From: an uncultured Ruminococcus sp.
GTDB lineage: Bacteria > Bacillota > Clostridia > Oscillospirales > Ruminococcaceae
DNA: 10,830 nucleotides
Assembly: GCA_902783235.1 (NCBI GenBank)
Contig: CACZQG010000103.1
Span: 1-10,830, forward strand
Direction of reading: 5' to 3'
A model generated the notes under the pieces. The model did no database searches. It was not told where the DNA came from and saw only the letters and a program-made list of their open reading frames with translations. The position numbers and the translations under genes are program-made. This document shows positions 7,059 to 10,830 of the stretch, piece after piece. Position 1 is the first letter of the stretch, and the number at the start of each line of letters is the position of its first letter.

Positions 7059-7811
7059 TCACATAACCGAATGATAAAAATCCAGTGTTTTGAATCCCCT
7101 GTCAAGATGCAGAAGCATATATCTTTCAGTCACCTGAGACAGGCGTTTCATATTCTGCGGTGAGAGCCTGAAATTAAACAGTCTGTCAAAATCCGAAAAA
7201 ACAATATGCCTCATGGCGTGTACCACCGAGCCCTTCAGCCTCATTGCCGTATCATTTGCACCATGATCCTTAATACAGCTGCCGCAGTAAAGCTTGGCAC
7301 TGAGCACATCAAAGCACATATTCTCACTCATGTAATTCATACACACCGCACAGCATACTATATCAGGCATCATGCCTATCTCCGTCATAAGGCGAAGCTC
7401 AAAAACAGATTTCAGCAAATTGCATTCACGGCTTCCCTCAGCCAGAAAATGGAAGGTATTCAGCACCAGCCGCATCACATCATTTTTTTGTTCATGCTGC
7501 CCCGAGGTATAGGATATCACCTCAGCTATATAGCCGGCCAGTGAAAGTCTTTGCAGATCCTCACGTATTTTATAGAATATATTTATAGGCTGGCAGCTGT
7601 CAAGATAATATCTCCCCTTATCACACCTCACCGAAAAAACAGAATAAGCAAAAAGCTGACTTCCGCCTGCATTTTTGCTCACTGTCTTTCTGCCGCCTCT
7701 CACGGATATTTCTATAAACCCACGTTCCTTACTGAGAACGTGTATGAATTTATCGCTTTCACCCACGGGATACTCCCTGAGAACTATCCCCCTGAGGGTA
7801 ACCATTTCCAT
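7059..7811 (-). CDS. recO: DNA repair protein RecO
   Basis: The product is 250 residues from the chosen ATG, close to the usual RecO length. RecO works with RecR to load RecA on SSB-coated single-stranded DNA in the RecFOR repair pathway. The N-terminal OB-fold begins MVTLRGIVLREYPVGESD, followed by the basic RGGRK patch typical of the family. A zinc-binding site is formed by C154, C157, C176 and C179 (CxxC...CxxC). The start is ambiguous: GTG 7820, ATG 7811 and ATG 7805 are all in frame. ATG 7811 has GGAAAG (7824-7829) at a suitable 12-nt distance. The gene begins inside the 3' end of the yqzL-like gene in another frame, a 53-bp overlap that suggests translational coupling. Confidence 0.92.
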   Translation of the reverse strand: MEMVTLRGIVLREYPVGESDKFIHVLSKERGFIEISVRGGRKTVSKNAGGSQLFAYSVFSVRCDKGRYYLDSCQPINIFYKIREDLQRLSLAGYIAEVISYTSGQHEQKNDVMRLVLNTFHFLAEGSRECNLLKSVFELRLMTEIGMMPDIVCCAVCMNYMSENMCFDVLSAKLYCGSCIKDHGANDTAMRLKGSVVHAMRHIVFSDFDRLFNFRLSPQNMKRLSQVTERYMLLHLDRGFKTLDFYHSVM

Positions 7812-7908
7812 TTGTGTCACCGCTTTCCGCTGCTATGATGCCTCTGTAAGCAAGATAGTCGGAGATCCTTCCCGTAGCTGTAAATATTTCCCACTGCTTT
7901 TCATTCAT
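7759..7908 (-). CDS. yqzL: YqzL-like small protein
   Basis: This 49-residue reading frame runs from ATG 7908 to TGA 7759-7761. The core WEIFTATGRISDYLAYRG (residues 6-23) resembles the YqzL family, whose members read roughly W-x-x-F-x-x-T-G-x-x-x-x-Y-L-x-Y and lie between era and recO in many Bacillota. The position here is the same. A purine-rich stretch (GAAGGGAAGAAG) lies just upstream of the ATG. Residues after about 28 are Gly/Ser-rich and overlap the recO start in another frame, so only the first half looks conserved. The function of YqzL is unknown. The call rests on motif plus synteny. Confidence 0.72.
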   Translation of the reverse strand: MNEKQWEIFTATGRISDYLAYRGIIAAESGDTNGNGYPQGDSSQGVSRG

Positions 7909-8053
7909 ACATCTTCTTCCCTTCTCACCATCTCATTTACTGAAATTATGATTTGCAGAAAGCTTCAGAGTATGAAAAGCAATCTTTGACAAATATTCTT
8001 TTCCAAAGGCTTTATTAAGGCAATCATGGTTCACTCTTCCCATAGCCGCAGGA

Positions 8054-8947
8054 TCATTTTTCCGTCAGACCAAAGGAACGTATAAGTCCTTCCCTGTTAC
8101 GCCAGTCCTCCTTCACCTTGACCCAGCATTTCAGATTGACTTTTATCATAAAAAAACTTTCCAGCTCCTGACGGGAAAGGGTTGCCGCCTTTTTTAGCAT
8201 AGCTCCTTTTTTTCCAATAACGATCCCCTTATGGGATTCTCTTTCACAGTATATTACAGCGTCTATATCAAGTATATCCTTGTCATCACGCTCTCTCATA
8301 GTCTCCACTGTAACTGCTATGCCGTGAGGCACTTCATCCTCCAGAAGCTCCAGGAGCTTTTCACGTATCATTTCAGCCGCCAGCACCTTTTCAGGCTGAT
8401 CTGTCATCATATCATCAGGGAAAAAGTGCGGACTTTCCTGCGCCAGCTTAGCAGTCTCATGAATAACAAGATCCACACCGTTGTTTTCTGTGACACTTAT
8501 GGGTATTATTGCTTCCGGATCAAATTTCCCGGAAATACCTGCCATAACAGGCACCAGATCCTGTTTTTTTTCCAACAGATCTATTTTGTTAAGTACAAAT
8601 ATAAGTGGTGTTCCCGATGCCTTTATGTTTTTGATAAGAGTCTCCTCACTGTCATTTATGTCCCGGGTACAATCACACACGAATAATACCGTGTCAATAT
8701 CCTTCACAGAATCCTTGACTGTATCCAGCATATGATCCGACAGCTTATTCTTAGGCTTGTGAAGTCCGGGAGTATCCATAAAGACCAGCTGTGTATCATC
8801 AATATTCTTTATTCCCGTTATTCTTGTACGGGTAGTCTGTGACTTACTGCTGACAGAAGCGATCCTCTCACCGATAATAGCATTGAGCAAAGACGATTTG
8901 CCGGCATTTGTCCTGCCTATTATAGATGCAAAAACAGTTTTTGTCAT
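8054..8947 (-). CDS. era: GTPase Era
   Basis: The product is 297 residues, normal for Era, a GTPase that binds the 3' end of 16S rRNA and helps mature the 30S subunit. G motifs are G1 GRTNAGKS (11-18), the switch-I TTRTR segment (38-42), G3 DTPG (58-61), G4 NKID (120-123) and a G5-like SVT (151-153). The C-terminal KH domain carries GIVIGKKG (241-248). The ATG lies 1 bp after the ybeY stop, with AAGG just before it, so translation is probably coupled. The dgkA and cdd genes found between ybeY and era in Bacillus are absent. Downstream, 145 bp separate era from the yqzL-like gene without a clear structure. Confidence 0.97.
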   Translation of the reverse strand: MTKTVFASIIGRTNAGKSSLLNAIIGERIASVSSKSQTTRTRITGIKNIDDTQLVFMDTPGLHKPKNKLSDHMLDTVKDSVKDIDTVLFVCDCTRDINDSEETLIKNIKASGTPLIFVLNKIDLLEKKQDLVPVMAGISGKFDPEAIIPISVTENNGVDLVIHETAKLAQESPHFFPDDMMTDQPEKVLAAEMIREKLLELLEDEVPHGIAVTVETMRERDDKDILDIDAVIYCERESHKGIVIGKKGAMLKKAATLSRQELESFFMIKVNLKCWVKVKEDWRNREGLIRSFGLTEK

Positions 8948-8948
8948 A

Positions 8949-9458
8949 TTACCTTGTCTCTTTGGTTATAAATGTAGCATCTCTGGATATACCCAGCTTT
9001 TCCAGTACAGATTCTTCCTTTTCACGCATTATACGATCTTCCAGAGGGCTTGTTTCATGATCATAGCCCAGAAGATGAAGCATTGAATGAACAGTCAGGA
9101 ATCCTACCTCTCTTTCCAGAGAATGACCGAACATCTGCGCCTGCTTAACTGCCATTTCAAGAGAGATAACAACATCTCCCAGCATTATTGCGCCTGTTTC
9201 CGCATTTTTTTCCTGTGTACCATCCTCGCTTGTAAGTGGGAAGGACAATACATCAGTTTCGGCATCCTTATTTCTGTAGGTCTTATTAAGGTTGCGTATT
9301 TCCTGATTAGACACAAATGTAACACTTACCTCTGCATCCTTACCGAAATTTTCAGTAGTAAGAACTGCCTGACAGCAGCGTCTTATCAGCAGTCTTATAC
9401 CTACAGGGATCTTCACCGCATTCTGATCGTTCTTAACGTATACCTTGAGTTTTGACAT
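8949..9458 (-). CDS. ybeY: Endoribonuclease YbeY (rRNA maturation factor)
   Basis: The product is 169 residues. YbeY is a zinc metalloprotein needed for 16S rRNA 3'-end processing and ribosome quality control. The signature HSMLHLLGYDH gives zinc ligands H124, H128 and H134 (HxxxHxxxxxH). The upstream family block TYRNKDAETDVLSFP (60-74) and LGDVVIS (93-99) are also intact. AAAGGAG (9471-9477), which overlaps the end of phoH, is the ribosome binding site. Only 5 bp separate it from phoH and 1 bp from era, consistent with one operon. Confidence 0.97.
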   Translation of the reverse strand: MSKLKVYVKNDQNAVKIPVGIRLLIRRCCQAVLTTENFGKDAEVSVTFVSNQEIRNLNKTYRNKDAETDVLSFPLTSEDGTQEKNAETGAIMLGDVVISLEMAVKQAQMFGHSLEREVGFLTVHSMLHLLGYDHETSPLEDRIMREKEESVLEKLGISRDATFITKETR

Positions 9459-9463
9459 AGTTA

Positions 9464-10426
9464 TTATTTTCTCCTTTCACTATTATACTTCTCATAAGCC
9501 CTTACTATGTCCTGCACGAGCTTATGCCTTACAACATCCTTTTCATTGAACCTGTGGATGTAAATATCATCAACGTTACGAAGCACCTTCATAGCCTCAA
9601 TAAGACCCGATGTCTTACTGTCCGGAAGGTCTATCTGTGTAACGTCACCTGTTATTACCATTTTACTTTCATTGCCCAGACGGGTCAAAAACATCTTTAT
9701 CTGCTCAGATGTAGTATTCTGCGCTTCATCAAGTATTATAAAAGCATTGTCAAGAGTACGTCCTCTCATATATGCCAGAGGTGCTACCTCGATTATCCCC
9801 TTTTCCATCAGCTTATTGAAATTGTCTGCACCGAACATCTCAAATAATCCGTCATAGAGGGGGCGGAGATACGGATCCACCTTATCCTGCAGATCACCCG
9901 GAAGAAAGCCCAGCTTTTCTCCCGCTTCAACTGCCGGACGAGTAAGTATTATTTTGCTTATTTCATGGGATTTGAATGCCTTTGCCGCCATTGCAACTGC
10001 CAGATAGGTCTTGCCTGTACCGGCAGGTCCGATACCCATGACAATGGTATTTTTCTTTATACCGTCGGTATATTTTTTCTGTCCCACTGTTCTTGGCCTT
10101 ACGATCTTACCTGTTGCAGTAACGCAAAGTCCGTCACCTACCAGCTCATTCACCTGGTTCACTTCTCCGTCAGATACCATTGAAGCCACATAGCGTATTG
10201 TCTGTCCGGTAAGCTTTTCTCCCGTACCCGATATCTTCATAAGGGACTCGATAGCCTGGCAAGCATTATTGACATTTTCTTCATTACCCGATACCTTTAT
10301 TTCCGTTCCACGGCTTATTACCACAACGCCGTACTGCCGCTGGAGCATATTCAGGTTTTCATCATAGGGTCCGAACAGATCCTGTATCTGATCGGTGTTT
10401 TCTACATTTATTATTTTATCTGCCAT
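9464..10426 (-). CDS. phoH: PhoH family ATPase
   Basis: The product is 320 residues. PhoH/PhoL-type P-loop ATPases sit next to ybeY in most Bacillota and are thought to act in RNA metabolism, but the exact activity is not settled. An N-terminal KH-like region precedes the ATPase (QYGVVVISRGTEIKVSG, about 31-47). Walker A is GPAGTGKT (133-140), LTRPAVEAGEKLGFLPGD (161-178) is the family hallmark, and Walker B is FIILDEAQN with D233-E234. TGD (259-261) and QIDLP (264-268) follow. AGGTGA (10433-10438) lies 6 nt before the ATG. It is the first gene of the cluster, behind a good promoter. The yqfF/pgpH gene found between phoH and ybeY in Bacillus is missing. Confidence 0.95.
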   Translation of the reverse strand: MADKIINVENTDQIQDLFGPYDENLNMLQRQYGVVVISRGTEIKVSGNEENVNNACQAIESLMKISGTGEKLTGQTIRYVASMVSDGEVNQVNELVGDGLCVTATGKIVRPRTVGQKKYTDGIKKNTIVMGIGPAGTGKTYLAVAMAAKAFKSHEISKIILTRPAVEAGEKLGFLPGDLQDKVDPYLRPLYDGLFEMFGADNFNKLMEKGIIEVAPLAYMRGRTLDNAFIILDEAQNTTSEQIKMFLTRLGNESKMVITGDVTQIDLPDSKTSGLIEAMKVLRNVDDIYIHRFNEKDVVRHKLVQDIVRAYEKYNSERRK

Positions 10427-10493
10427 ACATATTCACCTGCTTTTTTTCCGAATTTGAGCTTCTGATCTTCAAAAGCGCATTCATCTTAATACT

Positions 10494-10522
10494 ATTATAC
10501 CACAAAACAAAAAAAATTTAAA
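10494..10522 (-). promoter_or_regulatory. Sigma-A-type promoter of the phoH-ybeY-era cluster
   Basis: On the minus strand, TATAAT (10494-10499) is preceded by TGG, giving an extended -10 (TGnTATAAT). A 17-bp spacer separates it from TTTAAA (10517-10522), which matches four of six consensus -35 bases. The leader to the phoH ATG would be about 60 nt. A/T tracts at 10523-10560 could act as an upstream activating element. Confidence 0.7.
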
Positions 10523-10830
10523 TACTTTTTTATAATTTTTTTCAAATTTTCATAATTTTTTTCTATAGTGCCATGCGGTGAGATAATTTGAAAGAGTTTA
10601 TCGGTCATTTTCCGGCATATTGTACAAACTTATAAGCAACAAATAGCAGGTATTCACATCCGATTGATTAAATATATTTACCATACCGATTATCACACCA
10701 TGCTAAAACCGGATCAAAGAAGGATACTCCCACCGGATAATGCCACGGAAATCAATTTTTACAAAATAGTTACATAACACATTTGTAGAGGACGTAGTCA
10801 TCTACATCTTGCAGGTTATATAGCAAACAA
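10523..10830. other. Intergenic region without a supported gene
   Basis: A/T tracts fill 10523-10560. Beyond that I see no RNA gene, riboswitch or clear terminator. A minus-strand frame enters from the right edge and stops at TAA 10770-10772 after 19 residues ending YKCVM. It could be the tail of an upstream gene or chance. A small hairpin (TGTAGA at 10784-10789 with TCTACA at 10801-10806, plus GAC/GTC inside) lies within that frame. Confidence 0.5.

Noticed and set aside
7933..8043. 36-residue minus-strand frame filling much of the era to yqzL gap
   Set aside because: It has no adequately placed ribosome binding site and no recognisable motif; chance is the simpler reading.
8231..8686. 151-residue plus-strand frame
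   Set aside because: It lies antisense to era, which has all its GTPase motifs intact; the frame shows no features of its own.
10699..10776. 25-residue plus-strand frame starting MLKPDQRRILPP
   Set aside because: It has no ribosome binding site, no motif, and is very short; there is nothing to support it as a gene.

Overview
The window looks like chromosome from a cellulolytic, cellulosome-forming anaerobic Bacillota, most likely a Ruminococcus-type gut or rumen bacterium. Four secreted proteins carry C-terminal type I dockerin modules, one of them a GH5 cellulase with a Thr/Pro/Gln linker. They sit beside a typical low-GC Gram-positive housekeeping cluster. The species cannot be fixed from the sequence alone.

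Positions 1-2240, plus strand: a tandem array of dockerin proteins. The window opens inside the dockerin of a first gene (2-196). Two complete small secreted dockerin proteins follow (285-1151 and 1241-2167). All three end in almost the same residues. The two spacers are nearly identical, and each holds a strong hairpin with no T-tract followed by an AGGAGG ribosome binding site. The N-terminal payloads of the two complete proteins resemble no enzyme family I know. They do appear related to each other in their second halves. The array ends at a strong intrinsic terminator (2194-2235).

Positions 2283-4500, minus strand: a 686-residue GH5 (subfamily 1-like) endoglucanase with signal peptide, catalytic domain, TPQ linker and dockerin, convergent with the array. 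Its 157-bp upstream region holds AT-rich direct repeats and palindromes that may be regulatory.

Positions 4501-10522, minus strand: a housekeeping cluster reading phoH, ybeY, era, a small yqzL-like gene, recO, mutS2. The first three genes are separated by 5 and 1 bp. The yqzL-like gene (7759-7908, 49 aa) overlaps the start of recO. A good promoter with an extended -10 lies upstream of phoH. The products serve RNA metabolism and ribosome maturation (PhoH, YbeY, Era) and DNA repair or ribosome quality control (RecO, MutS2). Two inverted repeats lie in the recO-mutS2 gap, one with perfect 12-bp arms.

Positions 10523-10830 hold A/T tracts upstream of the promoter and no convincing gene. The least explained part of the window is the dockerin array with constant flanks and divergent payloads; the housekeeping genes are conventional.
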